Below are positions 17,815 through 26,633 of a stretch of 34,552 nt of DNA, one piece after another. Origin of the DNA: Chlorobiaceae bacterium (GTDB lineage: Bacteria; Bacteroidota; Chlorobiia; Chlorobiales; Chlorobiaceae); assembly GCA_013334485.1 (NCBI GenBank), contig JAAXXL010000025.1:1-34552 (forward strand), in the 5' to 3' direction. The translations under genes and the position numbers were made by a program. Position 1 is the stretch's first letter, and each line of letters starts with the position of its first letter. Below the pieces are notes generated by a model that ran no database searches, was not told where the DNA came from, and worked only from the letters and a program-made list of their open reading frames with translations.

Positions 17815-20800
17815 CACAGAAACTTGAGCATGCATCCATCGCTCTTTCGGGGATAAACCTGATTGAGGCAAGTGCCGGAACCGGGAAAACCTACGCTATC
17901 ACCTCACTCTATCTGCGACTGCTTGTAGAAAAAGAGCTTCTCCCGGACCAGATTCTGGTTGTTACTTATACCGAGGCGGCAACAGAGGAGCTTCGTGCAA
18001 GAATCCGGAGCCGGATACGGGAAGCGATTGATTTTAGTGAAAATCCCCAGGGAGAGGATCCCTTTCTTGATGCATTGATTGGCAATTGCAGTCAGATTGA
18101 GCGTACTAAAAAGAGAGAGCTGCTTGAGGGTGCACTGGGAGCCTTTGATATGGCATCGATTTTTACCATTCACGCATTCTCTCTCCGGGCATTGCAGGAT
18201 AATGCGTTTGAAAGCGGTTCACTTTATGATACCGAACTGGTAACTGATCAAACTGAGCTTGTCGGAGAAATTCTCGATGACTTCTGGCGTCGCCACTTTT
18301 TTATTGATTCGGCACCCCTTCTCGGTTTTGCATTGCAAAACCGGGCTGCTGAACTCTTTTCGACACTTCTTAATGCTCTTCGTTCAGGAAGCGGTGCCCG
18401 GATTATTCCGGAATTCAGTGAGGCGGAAGTTGCAGCTCTTGATGTGGAGTGCGGCGAACGCTACAGGATGCTCAGCACGATCTGGATGAATGATCATGAT
18501 GAGATAAAAGAGCTGCTGAAGTGCGACAAGGGGCTGCGGCGTTCAGAAGAGACCTACCGCGAAGACCTGCTTGGGCCCCTTTTGGAAAAGCTGGAGGCCT
18601 TTGTTTTTGGAGGTAATCCCTATGATCTCTTTTCGGGGTTTGTGCGCTTTACTACCGCAGGTATTGCAAAAGGAACCAAAACAAAAGCATTACCGCCCCA
18701 ACACCTCTTTTTCGAGAGCTGTGAAGCCCTGCAGATCGCTGTAAACCAGCGATTTCTTGCCCTGCAGGCAGAACTGGCAACCTTTTACCGCAAAAGCCTC
18801 ATTGAACGCAAAAGGGCTGCGAATATACGGTTTTTTGACGATCTGCTTGACGATCTCTACCATGCACTTCTCTCTGAGAGCGGTGGAGGGAAGCTTGCAG
18901 GCACTCTTCGTGAAAAGTACAGAGCCGCGCTTATTGATGAATTTCAGGATACCGATCCAGTCCAGTATGAGATATTCCGGAAAATCTATGCCGGTTCAGA
19001 TAATCCCCTTTTTCTTGTCGGTGATCCCAAGCAGGCGATTTACAGCTTTCGCGGGGCTGATATATTTGCCTATATGCGAGCGGCTCGTGAGGTGAGTGAT
19101 GACCGTCAATTTACGCTTACTGAAAACTGGCGCTCCTCTTCGCGGCTTTTGGATGCCTTCAATATGCTGTTTGAAAACGACCGTCATCCATTCTTGTATG
19201 ACGAGATAGCCTACTATCCGCTTACATCCGGCAATCCGGAGCAACAGCAAGGTTGTGGAGAAGTCGAGCCACTCCGGCTTTGGTTGATGGATTCAAGGAT
19301 CGAAAAAAATGAGACACTGACAGTAGATGCAGCTTCCCGTATCGCCTCTGCTTCCGTTGCCGGGGAGATTGCCCGGATTCTCAGGGACGGAGATTCCGTT
19401 GATGGCGTTCGGTCCGTGGAGGCTGGTGATATTGCCATTATTGTGCGTACCCACCGCCAGGGAGCAATGGTTCTTGATGCTTTGAGACAGAGGGGGATTG
19501 CCGGAGTCATGCGGAGCGACAAGAGCATTTTCAGCTCAATGGAGGCTGATGAGGTAAGAGTTCTGCTTTCTGCACTCTGTGACCCTGGCAGTGAATCGAA
19601 GGTGCGTGCGGCGCTGGTAACCGGTATACTTGGACGAACAGGAAATGATATTGCCTGTTTTGCCGATGATGAAGCTGCATGGAGTGAGATGCTCAGTCAG
19701 TTTCGACATTACCATCATCTCTGGCAGGATCGGGGATTTATGGTCATGAGTCGGGAGCTTATGGCTAAAGAGGGTGTGCGGGGTCGTCTTCTCAACGCGC
19801 CAGACTCGTCGGGTGAGCGCTGGCTCACCAATCTGCTTCACTGTTTTGATCTGCTGCATCAGGAGGAACATCAGCGGGGGTCAGGCATGGAAAAGCTTGC
19901 GGCCTGGTTCAGTGAGCGATGTGCTGCCAGCGAGAGCAGGGAGGAGTTTCAGATACGACTCGAAACCGATGAGGCTGCCGTCAAGGTTCTTACGGTTCAT
20001 ATCAGTAAAGGACTTGAGTTTCCTGTTGTCTTTTGTCCTTTTCTCTGGAGCGGGATTAACAGCACTAACAGGGTGGTCATGTTCCACAATGATAATGGGG
20101 ATCTCGTAAAAGATTTTGGTTCCCCTGATATTGACCGTCATCGTTCGATAGCCGGCAAGGAGGCTCTTGGCGAATGCCTCAGGTTGCTCTATGTGGCATT
20201 GACAAGGGCGAAGTACCGTTGCTATCTTTTTTCAGCAAAAATCCGATCAGAGAGCTCGCCTCTCAGCTATCTTCTCTACTCTTCTGATGATCTTCGAAAC
20301 GTTGAAGATCCTCTTGCTCAACTTCAGGCCGGAGCTGCTGCCAATACCGCCCGGACAATGGCTGAACGGTTGCAGCTCCTTGCCGAACGTTCAGGCGGAT
20401 CAATCGGATTCAACTGGATCAATCCCGAGCCTCAGGATTGCAGCAAGTCAGCTTCTTTCGGCAGTTCTTCTCATGGCAAATTTTCCCCGCTCAAACGCTC
20501 CTTTAACGGCATGATTGAGAGTGGGTGGCGGGTTTCAAGTTTCACCTCGTTTTGTCGCCATGAGTTCAGTGCCTCTGAGCTGCCGGATCGCGATGAGCAA
20601 CCGTTGACAGCGCCGCAGGCCGTGGTTATTAATCCGGAAAAGAACCTTTTTGCTTTCCCCCGCGGGGCCCAGGCAGGTATTTTCATGCATGGTATTTTTG
20701 AAAAGCTCAATTTCGCATCTCCCTCTATCCTGCAGATCCGGGAACTTGTTACAAAGGGACTTGATCGTTATGGTTATGATCATGAGTGGGAACCCTCTGT

Positions 20801-21389
20801 TACAAAGATGGTTCAACAGGTGCTTGGAGTGCCGCTCTCTTCGCCTAATGGAACCTTTACTCTCGGTGCCCTCAGACGCGGGAGCTGGGTTACCGAAATG
20901 GAGTTTTTCTTTCCTCTCAGCTTTATCACTCCCGCTATTCTTGGCGAGGTTCTCTCTCGATACGGCGCTCTCGACGAGGGGATTGATCTTGCCGCACTTG
21001 CCTCTAAGTTGCAGTTCAGGCCTGTCAGGGGTATGATGATGGGCTTTATGGATATGGTTTTTGTTGCAGACGGGCGGTACTATCTGCTCGACTGGAAATC
21101 AAATTTTCTGGGAAGCAGTTATGAAGATTACAACAAAGAGGCCATGAAAGAGGCTATGGAAACGAATCTTTATGCGTTGCAGTATCTTCTCTATACCGTT
21201 GCTCTTGACCGCTATCTTTCACTCCGGGTTAAAAACTACAGCTACGGTGAGCATTTTGGCGGCGTTATCTATGTTTTTTTACGCGGAGTGCACGGTGAGT
21301 ATGGGGAAACAAAAGGTTTCTTCCGTGACCGGCCACAGGAAGAGCTGATAAAAGAGTTGACCAATATTCTGATTCAACAGGGAGGGTAG
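17811..21389 (+). CDS. recB: Exodeoxyribonuclease V beta subunit RecB
   Basis: RecB is the 3'-5' helicase and sole nuclease of RecBCD. The 1192-aa product has Walker A ASAGTGKT (20-27), VVTYTEAATEELRARIRSRI (motif Ia), DEFQDTDPVQYEIF (motif II), VGDPKQAIYSFRGADIFAY (motif III), HISKGLEFPVVFCP (motif V) and LLYVALTRAKYRC (motif VI). The C-terminal nuclease is intact: His in FMHGIFEKL, Asp1081 in GFMDMVF and Asp1094-Lys1096 in LLDWKSN. Overlap with recC by 4 nt and a 4-nt gap before recD indicate one operon with coupled translation. Confidence 0.96.
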   Translation: MTQKLEHASIALSGINLIEASAGTGKTYAITSLYLRLLVEKELLPDQILVVTYTEAATEELRARIRSRIREAIDFSENPQGEDPFLDALIGNCSQIERTKKRELLEGALGAFDMASIFTIHAFSLRALQDNAFESGSLYDTELVTDQTELVGEILDDFWRRHFFIDSAPLLGFALQNRAAELFSTLLNALRSGSGARIIPEFSEAEVAALDVECGERYRMLSTIWMNDHDEIKELLKCDKGLRRSEETYREDLLGPLLEKLEAFVFGGNPYDLFSGFVRFTTAGIAKGTKTKALPPQHLFFESCEALQIAVNQRFLALQAELATFYRKSLIERKRAANIRFFDDLLDDLYHALLSESGGGKLAGTLREKYRAALIDEFQDTDPVQYEIFRKIYAGSDNPLFLVGDPKQAIYSFRGADIFAYMRAAREVSDDRQFTLTENWRSSSRLLDAFNMLFENDRHPFLYDEIAYYPLTSGNPEQQQGCGEVEPLRLWLMDSRIEKNETLTVDAASRIASASVAGEIARILRDGDSVDGVRSVEAGDIAIIVRTHRQGAMVLDALRQRGIAGVMRSDKSIFSSMEADEVRVLLSALCDPGSESKVRAALVTGILGRTGNDIACFADDEAAWSEMLSQFRHYHHLWQDRGFMVMSRELMAKEGVRGRLLNAPDSSGERWLTNLLHCFDLLHQEEHQRGSGMEKLAAWFSERCAASESREEFQIRLETDEAAVKVLTVHISKGLEFPVVFCPFLWSGINSTNRVVMFHNDNGDLVKDFGSPDIDRHRSIAGKEALGECLRLLYVALTRAKYRCYLFSAKIRSESSPLSYLLYSSDDLRNVEDPLAQLQAGAAANTARTMAERLQLLAERSGGSIGFNWINPEPQDCSKSASFGSSSHGKFSPLKRSFNGMIESGWRVSSFTSFCRHEFSASELPDRDEQPLTAPQAVVINPEKNLFAFPRGAQAGIFMHGIFEKLNFASPSILQIRELVTKGLDRYGYDHEWEPSVTKMVQQVLGVPLSSPNGTFTLGALRRGSWVTEMEFFFPLSFITPAILGEVLSRYGALDEGIDLAALASKLQFRPVRGMMMGFMDMVFVADGRYYLLDWKSNFLGSSYEDYNKEAMKEAMETNLYALQYLLYTVALDRYLSLRVKNYSYGEHFGGVIYVFLRGVHGEYGETKGFFRDRPQEELIKELTNILIQQGG

Positions 21390-21393
21390 TCGG

Positions 21394-23145
21394 GTGAGTA
21401 TCGAATTTCATGAACGGTTGATCGACCGCCATTTTGCAGCATTTATCACTGGTTCGTCCGGAAACGAGAGAGATCTTTTCTCACTTCTCGTCTCCATGCT
21501 CAGCAGCTCCGTCGGTGATGGCAATACCTGTCTGAATCTTCGAGAAGTTGCTGAAGAGCGAGTCATTGTTGATGGAACGGTTTTTGATTTTCCGGCCATT
21601 GACGAGCTGAGAGGGCTGGTCGTGCAATCGTCGGCGGCAGGTGTTCCAGGGCAGTTCAGGCCTCTGGTACTGGATGATGCCGGGCGGCTCTATCTCTACC
21701 GCTACTGGCGTTATGAGCATGATCTTGCCTCACTGCTACTTGAGAAAGCGCGAGGAGAGGATTGCAGGGTTGAAGATAAACTGCCGGATGACACATTGGT
21801 CAGAATGTTCCCGGAGAGTTCTGAGGGTGATAGTTCCCGTCAGAAAGAGGCTGCCGCTGTTGCTCTCTGCAGGCAGTTGTGTGTTATTTCCGGAGGTCCA
21901 GGAACAGGCAAGACCTCGACAGTTGTCCGGATTCTCGCACTGTTGCTCGAGCAGCATAACGGGCTGAAGCTGAACATTGCTATGGCTGCGCCGACAGGTA
22001 AAGCGGCAGCGCGTCTTAAAGCTTCAGTGTCTGCTCTTCGCCAGGTTCTTGATTGTTCAGATAACGTCAGAAACGCTATACCTGACAACGTTGTGACCAT
22101 TCATCGTCTTCTCGGTACGCTTTCAGGAACGGATCGTTTCCGGCACTCAGCATTGAATCCGCTTGCATTTGATATTGTCGTTGTTGATGAGGCCTCGATG
22201 ATTGCCCTGCCGCTTATGACCGCTCTGCTTAGAGCGCTGAAGCCCGGGGCTCGCCTTATACTGCTTGGAGACCGCGATCAGCTTGCTTCGGTAGAGGCCG
22301 GAGCTGTACTTGGCGATATCTGCCGGGCCGGAGAGCTGTTCCCGGATTCCCCGCTCGGCCAATCAATGGTTATGCTTGAAAAAAATTTCCGTTTTAAAGA
22401 GAAGAGCGGCATTGGTGAACTGAGCAGCCGGGTCAATGCCGGAAGAGGGGTAGATGCTTTACAGCTCCTGACAAACAGTGCTCAGGAGAGGCTCACCTGG
22501 CAGTCTGTTTCATCCCGTGAAGAGCTGAGGCGGTTACTTCCCGAAAGCGTTGTTGAGGGATACAGCTGCTCATTTAAAGCCGCTACACCCGGAGAAGCTC
22601 TTGAGCAGTTTGACCGGTTCAGGATACTCTGTGCGCTTCGTGATGGGCCGTTCGGAGTAAGTGGCATCAATGGCTATGTTGAAAGCACTCTTCGCAGGGC
22701 GAATCTGATTTCCGGCATAGAGGCCAATTATCGCTGCCGCCCGATTCTTGTTACGGCCAATGATCATACACTTCAGTTATTCAACGGTGATACCGGAATT
22801 CTTTTTCCCGATCCTGATTATGGCGGTGAACTCAGGGCGTTCTTTCCCTCATCTGACGGCGGTATCCGCAGCCTGGCTCCGATAAGAGTTCCTCATCATG
22901 AGAGTGCATTTGCCATGACTGTTCACAAAAGCCAGGGTTCGGAGTTTGAGCGTATTCTGTTGATTCTTCCTCCGACAGAGTCAGATATTCTGACAAGAGC
23001 GCTGCTCTATACAGCCATAACAAGGGCTAAGGCAAGTGTCGAGATCTGGGGAGATAAAGAGGTGTTTGTGAAGGCGGTCAGTCGAAAGAGTGAGCGGCAT
23101 TCCGGACTTGCCGATGCTCTGCTGTCGGCTGTAGAGGTGTGTTGA
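21394..23145 (+). CDS. recD: Exodeoxyribonuclease V alpha subunit RecD
   Basis: RecD is the 5'-3' helicase of RecBCD. The 583-aa product has an N-terminal domain (1-150), Walker A GGPGTGKT (167-174), APTGKAAARLKASV, DEAS (265-268), LLGDRDQLASVEAGAVLGDI and the C-terminal AMTVHKSQGSEFERILLILP and YTAITRAK motifs. The start is GTG at 21394, supported by a GGGAGGG ribosome-binding site overlapping the recB end. Length is typical of RecD1. There is no RecD2-type N-terminal extension, consistent with a partner of RecBC. No terminator hairpin is obvious before the next gene. Confidence 0.95.
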   Translation: MSIEFHERLIDRHFAAFITGSSGNERDLFSLLVSMLSSSVGDGNTCLNLREVAEERVIVDGTVFDFPAIDELRGLVVQSSAAGVPGQFRPLVLDDAGRLYLYRYWRYEHDLASLLLEKARGEDCRVEDKLPDDTLVRMFPESSEGDSSRQKEAAAVALCRQLCVISGGPGTGKTSTVVRILALLLEQHNGLKLNIAMAAPTGKAAARLKASVSALRQVLDCSDNVRNAIPDNVVTIHRLLGTLSGTDRFRHSALNPLAFDIVVVDEASMIALPLMTALLRALKPGARLILLGDRDQLASVEAGAVLGDICRAGELFPDSPLGQSMVMLEKNFRFKEKSGIGELSSRVNAGRGVDALQLLTNSAQERLTWQSVSSREELRRLLPESVVEGYSCSFKAATPGEALEQFDRFRILCALRDGPFGVSGINGYVESTLRRANLISGIEANYRCRPILVTANDHTLQLFNGDTGILFPDPDYGGELRAFFPSSDGGIRSLAPIRVPHHESAFAMTVHKSQGSEFERILLILPPTESDILTRALLYTAITRAKASVEIWGDKEVFVKAVSRKSERHSGLADALLSAVEVC

Positions 23146-23222
23146 TCCGGTAAGTTTTTAGATAGTGAGAGCAGGGATTGATATTTTGTTGAAGGTTCCA
23201 GTAACCATAAACAATACAAGAG

Positions 23223-24014
23223 ATGAATGATATTCTGTTTATTACGGCTATCACTGCAGTTGTCATATTCTTTTCGGTTTTTTGCATGCTGGTGGTGCGC
23301 AAGCAGTTTGGTTATACAGAGCTTTCGAAGCATAATGACGTTGCTGGTTTTATCTATGCTGTTGTCGGAGTTATCTATGCAGTTCTGCTTGCGTTCGTTG
23401 TGATTGTCGAGTGGGAAATGTATCGGGAAGCCAAAACAAAGGTCGATGAAGAGGTTCGTTACATGGCCTCGGTATTCCGCGATATGAGAGCTTTTGCAAA
23501 GAGTGATGTCGTCAATAGAGAGCATGTATCATCAATCCAGCGGGAGTTCGTTAACTATAGTGAGATCGTCATCAATAAGGAGTGGCCGTTGATGGCCAAA
23601 GGTGAGGCGAGTCCCGAAGCTCTTGAGACCCTGCACCGGATATTCAATCTGGTTCTCGAGATCAGACCGCAAAATGATTACGAAAAAATCTGGTATCAGG
23701 AGATAGTTTCAAACCTCAACGATTTCAGTGATGCAAGAAACCAGAGAATTATTTCCGGAAAAGAGGGGGGAATACCGGTATTCATGTGGACAGTCATGAT
23801 TATTGGCGGTGTTGTCACCATCGGTTTCAGCTTCCTGTTCGGAACGAGCAACTCCATTGCTCAGTCGTTTATGGTAGGTACTCTTGCCTGTATCATTACG
23901 CTTGTACTGTTAATGATTGTTGCGTTTGATAACCCTTACGAGGGCATCATCAGGGTTAATCCTGAACCATTTATTGAACAGTTAGAGCATTTCAAAGGAT
24001 ATCTGAAGCCTTGA
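23223..24014 (+). CDS. DUF4239 (bestrophin-like) membrane protein
   Basis: The 263-aa product has two N-terminal helices (about 5-24 and 40-62), a soluble helical middle (65-175) and two C-terminal helices (about 182-202 and 212-232). The segments DVAGFIYAVVGVIYAVLLAFVVI and the ending AFDNPYEGIIRVNPEPF are hallmarks of DUF4239, described as bestrophin-like. A channel role is inference from that similarity. It is 77 nt downstream of recD on the same strand but is probably unrelated functionally, and it ends before a strong convergent hairpin. Confidence 0.85.
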   Translation: MNDILFITAITAVVIFFSVFCMLVVRKQFGYTELSKHNDVAGFIYAVVGVIYAVLLAFVVIVEWEMYREAKTKVDEEVRYMASVFRDMRAFAKSDVVNREHVSSIQREFVNYSEIVINKEWPLMAKGEASPEALETLHRIFNLVLEIRPQNDYEKIWYQEIVSNLNDFSDARNQRIISGKEGGIPVFMWTVMIIGGVVTIGFSFLFGTSNSIAQSFMVGTLACIITLVLLMIVAFDNPYEGIIRVNPEPFIEQLEHFKGYLKP

Positions 24015-24066
24015 AGCTGTACTTTCTTCGATGGATCGATGAGGGCGAGTGGGTAGAGAACGATAC

Positions 24067-24102
24067 AATGAATCAGAGGGAAGGAGTTCCCTCTGATTCA
24101 TT
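24067..24102. terminator. 16-bp perfect hairpin between convergent genes
   Basis: AATGAATCAGAGGGAA (24067-24082) pairs exactly with TTCCCTCTGATTCATT (24087-24102) around a GGAG loop. It sits between the stops of the DUF4239 gene and the beta-barrel gene and probably terminates both. There is no extended U-run on either side. Confidence 0.7.
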
Positions 24103-24113
24103 CAGATCTGACA

Positions 24114-24791
24114 TTAAAACTTGTAGGCCAATCCAAGGGATATAACCGGGTAGTACTGCAGGTTTTTTATTTTATCCTCCAGATCAGCAACTTCATTGGC
24201 AAGATTGGTTATGAAGGTTGCGTTGGTGGCAATCGGTCCGCTTGCAGCCAGTGAGACATTCGGCTTACCCTGAAACATGACACCGAGGTCAAACGCGATT
24301 GAAAGTCTCTTGTCAGGTCCCACAGCATTTCCCCATCCGATCCCTGCATAGGGCGAAACTTTTTTAAAAGCAACATCTCCGGTAAGAGAGACGACGTCGG
24401 CAGCAGAATATGATGTTCCGCCAATGGTATAGGTACCCTGCGGGGTGCCGGTTGCATTCACCTTGTTGCTGTTGAAGACTACTCCGGATGAGACTCTGAA
24501 CCCTGAGTTGTCAATGGGATGCCAGTCAAGCAGTACAGGAATAGATTGCAGTTTCAGCTTGTAATCATATCTGATATCACTCTCTGTTGCATTACCATCA
24601 TAATTGAAGGCGTTAAATCCTGCTCTTGCATTCAGGGCGGGTGTAAGTCCAACCGTTACTTCACCCCCAAGTCCCAGGGTGCCTCCCTTGAGGGCTAATC
24701 CGATGTCACCGGTATCGGCAAATGCCGAAGGAGAGAGGGAGAACGAGATCATGGCAACAAGCAATGCCTGTTTAAACGTGCTGATTTTCAT
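24114..24791 (-). CDS. Small outer-membrane beta-barrel protein
   Basis: The 225-aa precursor has a clear signal peptide cleaved near residue 25 (SPSAFA before DTGD). The mature part alternates polar and hydrophobic residues in strands (LALKGGTLGLGGEVTVGL, ARAGFNAFNYDG, VSPYAGIGWGNA, LSIAFDLGVMF) and ends in an aromatic LAYKF, the C-terminal signal for outer-membrane assembly. An 8-strand barrel is likely by length. A coiled or Gly/Asn-rich loop (ATNATFITNLANEVADLEDKI) precedes the last strand. I cannot assign a transport substrate. Confidence 0.8.
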   Translation of the reverse strand: MKISTFKQALLVAMISFSLSPSAFADTGDIGLALKGGTLGLGGEVTVGLTPALNARAGFNAFNYDGNATESDIRYDYKLKLQSIPVLLDWHPIDNSGFRVSSGVVFNSNKVNATGTPQGTYTIGGTSYSAADVVSLTGDVAFKKVSPYAGIGWGNAVGPDKRLSIAFDLGVMFQGKPNVSLAASGPIATNATFITNLANEVADLEDKIKNLQYYPVISLGLAYKF

Positions 24792-24840
24792 AATCGTAAC
24801 AGTTTGGTTGAAGGATTGGTTGTTTTGTAATGGCGGTTAA

Positions 24841-25476
24841 TCAGGATGGTTCACTATCCTTTACTCTCTGCGGTTTTGTTTCTTTGGAAGGTTCAAAGAG
24901 TCGCACTGCCCCGGCAAATCGTTTTTCGTAATAGTCGTGTTTGAGCTGGTCTTCAGTAATCCCCTTGGTGAGGGAGGAGTGAACAAAAGTATCGTTGCCG
25001 ATAAAGATCCCGACATGGTTGATCTGGCGTCCTGCTGTCTGGAAAAAGACAAGATCACCGGGCTGGAGATCCTGCTTGCTGATTTTGTTGCCAATAGCCG
25101 CCATCTCCCGCGATGAACGGGGCAGTTCCATGTTGAACACCTTACCGAACATGAATCGGACAAAACCAGAACAGTCAAATCCGGCAGGAGTCTGACCGCC
25201 TGAGCGGTATCGGGTGCCGAAATACTGGGTGACATTAACAAAAAATTTCTGCATTGGTCCTGAGAAGGTGCAGGACTCACCGGATTGCTTCTCTGATACC
25301 TCTTTTTTTGCTGTTTCGGAGTTATTTTCCGCAAAAGCAATTGAGGGCAGTTGTATTGCTGCTGTTGAGAAACAGAGAAGTGAAATACGGAGAAGTACGG
25401 AGATCTTTTTCAGGGGGGAAATCACACAAAAAGGTGAGCGCTTATTCTGTTCAGGTGGCATACGCAGTACTCTCAT
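24841..25476 (-). CDS. NlpC/P60-family peptidoglycan endopeptidase, exported
   Basis: The 211-aa precursor has a long basic N-region and a hydrophobic segment (about 24-42), with likely cleavage after AFA near residue 49; a start at the sixth codon would give a more usual signal peptide. The catalytic domain has Cys102 in FDCSGFVRFMF, His154 in NHVGIFIG and His166 in FVHSS, the Cys-His-His triad of NlpC/P60 enzymes that cut peptide crosslinks in peptidoglycan. LQPGDLVFFQTAG before the His is also typical. The C-terminal 20 residues are polar and Lys/Glu-rich. No lipobox is visible, so it is likely periplasmic. Confidence 0.9.
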   Translation of the reverse strand: MRVLRMPPEQNKRSPFCVISPLKKISVLLRISLLCFSTAAIQLPSIAFAENNSETAKKEVSEKQSGESCTFSGPMQKFFVNVTQYFGTRYRSGGQTPAGFDCSGFVRFMFGKVFNMELPRSSREMAAIGNKISKQDLQPGDLVFFQTAGRQINHVGIFIGNDTFVHSSLTKGITEDQLKHDYYEKRFAGAVRLFEPSKETKPQRVKDSEPS

Positions 25477-25540
25477 TTTTCAGGTTAAGGTGCGGCTGTC
25501 TTACTGATCAAGTGCTTATCTTTAATTATAAGGATATATA

Positions 25541-25624
25541 ATGAAAGATTCTAAAGCTTTTCTGCATGTTATCATCTTTTCGCTCTTTTTTTATGGCCAC
25601 ACCCTCTTTGGAGTATCAATGTAA
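25541..25624 (+). CDS. Possible 27-aa single-pass membrane peptide
   Basis: An ATG preceded by AAGGA (25530-25534, 6-nt spacing) opens a 27-codon frame. Residues 7-26 are mostly hydrophobic and aromatic (AFLHVIIFSLFFYGHTLFGV), as expected for one membrane helix with two histidines. It ends 47 nt before the NYC1/NOL-like SDR on the same strand. I recognise no family. The good ribosome-binding site and hydrophobic pattern are the only support, and chance cannot be excluded for so short an ORF. Confidence 0.4.
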   Translation: MKDSKAFLHVIIFSLFFYGHTLFGVSM

Positions 25625-25671
25625 TTGTACAGCTTTACAAATTAAACAGAGATGTCAAACAGATTACCGGT

Positions 25672-26490
25672 ATGCATAACATCAGACTTTCAAAGAACTC
25701 TCTTGGTATTGTTATTACCGGCGGGAGCAGAGGATTGGGCTATGCCCTTGCGGAAGCCTTTCTTTCAGCCGGAGACAGGGTGGTTATCTGTGGCCGCGAT
25801 CAGCAGCAGCTCGACACTGCGATCTCTGCCCTGGAAAAATCCTTTCCGGAGGCAGAGGTTTATGCCTTCAGATGTGACGCTGCCGATCCGGAAACGGTGA
25901 GGGCGTTTGCCGGATTTGCCAGAGAGCATCTCGGTCAGATCGATCGCTGGATTAATAATGCAGGAACTGCGGGCCGGTTGAAACGTCCGTTATGGGAGTT
26001 GCCGTTGAGTGATATTCTGGAAACCTCGGCAACAAACCTTTCCGGCTCCCTGATGCTTTGTGCCGAAGCTGTAAGGATCATGAACTGTCAGCCCCCGTCA
26101 AAAGAGGCGGTTTACCATATTTTTAATATGGGTTTTTCTTCACCTGGAGCAACCTTTTCCCGCACAGCAGTTCCGCATAAAGCATCGAAAAGAGGGGTGG
26201 CTGAAGTGACCCGTTTTCTTTCACGGGAGCTGAAAAATGAAGGGAAAACAGCGATCGGCGTTCATGAACTGAGCCCTGGGCTGGTATTGACAGAGCTGCT
26301 TTTGAAAGATGCCCCTGCTTCATCACTCAAGATTCTTGATCTCATTGCTGAACGTCCGGAAAAAGTCGCATCGGCCCTGGTTCCGAAAATTCGATGCATA
26401 ACCGCCAGGAAGGGAGGCGTGCGTTACCAGCCGCTCGTTTTTACACTCCTGAAGCTGATAAGCGGGATGGCTCGGAGCAAAGTCAGATAG
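25672..26490 (+). CDS. Short-chain dehydrogenase resembling NYC1/NOL chlorophyll b reductases, with altered active site
   Basis: The 272-aa product is a classical SDR with cofactor motif TGGSRGLG (16-23), NNAG (95-98) and TNLSGS (121-126). The order INNAGT, RPLW, TNLSGSLMLCAEAVRIMNCQP, HIFNMG, HELSPGLVLTELLL and RPEKVASALVPKIR follows plant NYC1 and NOL closely (remembered NYC1: INNAGTNKGFRPLL, NLVGSI, MNIMRNQP, HIFNMDG, ASPGMVLTDLLL, PETVARTLVPRMR), enzymes that reduce the C7 formyl of chlorophyll b. The catalytic Tyr is replaced: the motif reads HKASK (His169, Lys173) where YxxxK is expected; Ser156 is retained. In a green sulfur bacterium a pigment-related substrate is reasonable, but reductase activity is in doubt. 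Confidence 0.75.
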   Translation: MHNIRLSKNSLGIVITGGSRGLGYALAEAFLSAGDRVVICGRDQQQLDTAISALEKSFPEAEVYAFRCDAADPETVRAFAGFAREHLGQIDRWINNAGTAGRLKRPLWELPLSDILETSATNLSGSLMLCAEAVRIMNCQPPSKEAVYHIFNMGFSSPGATFSRTAVPHKASKRGVAEVTRFLSRELKNEGKTAIGVHELSPGLVLTELLLKDAPASSLKILDLIAERPEKVASALVPKIRCITARKGGVRYQPLVFTLLKLISGMARSKVR

Positions 26491-26633
26491 GATGCTATGA
26501 GCGCAAAAAGGGGTATTGTCAATCCATCAAAGAGAGTAACCCTCCCGGCAGGGTTTTAAATGGTGAGAATATTCCCTATTTTAAAAATCAAAAAAAACGG
26601 CAAATCAATGGTAGTTCCAACCTTTTTTCTGCT

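Noticed and set aside
26394-26633. N-terminal 80-codon extension of the BMP lipoprotein frame
   Set aside because: It overlaps the SDR gene in another frame, reads as low-quality protein and would bury the lipoprotein signal peptide that begins at 26634.
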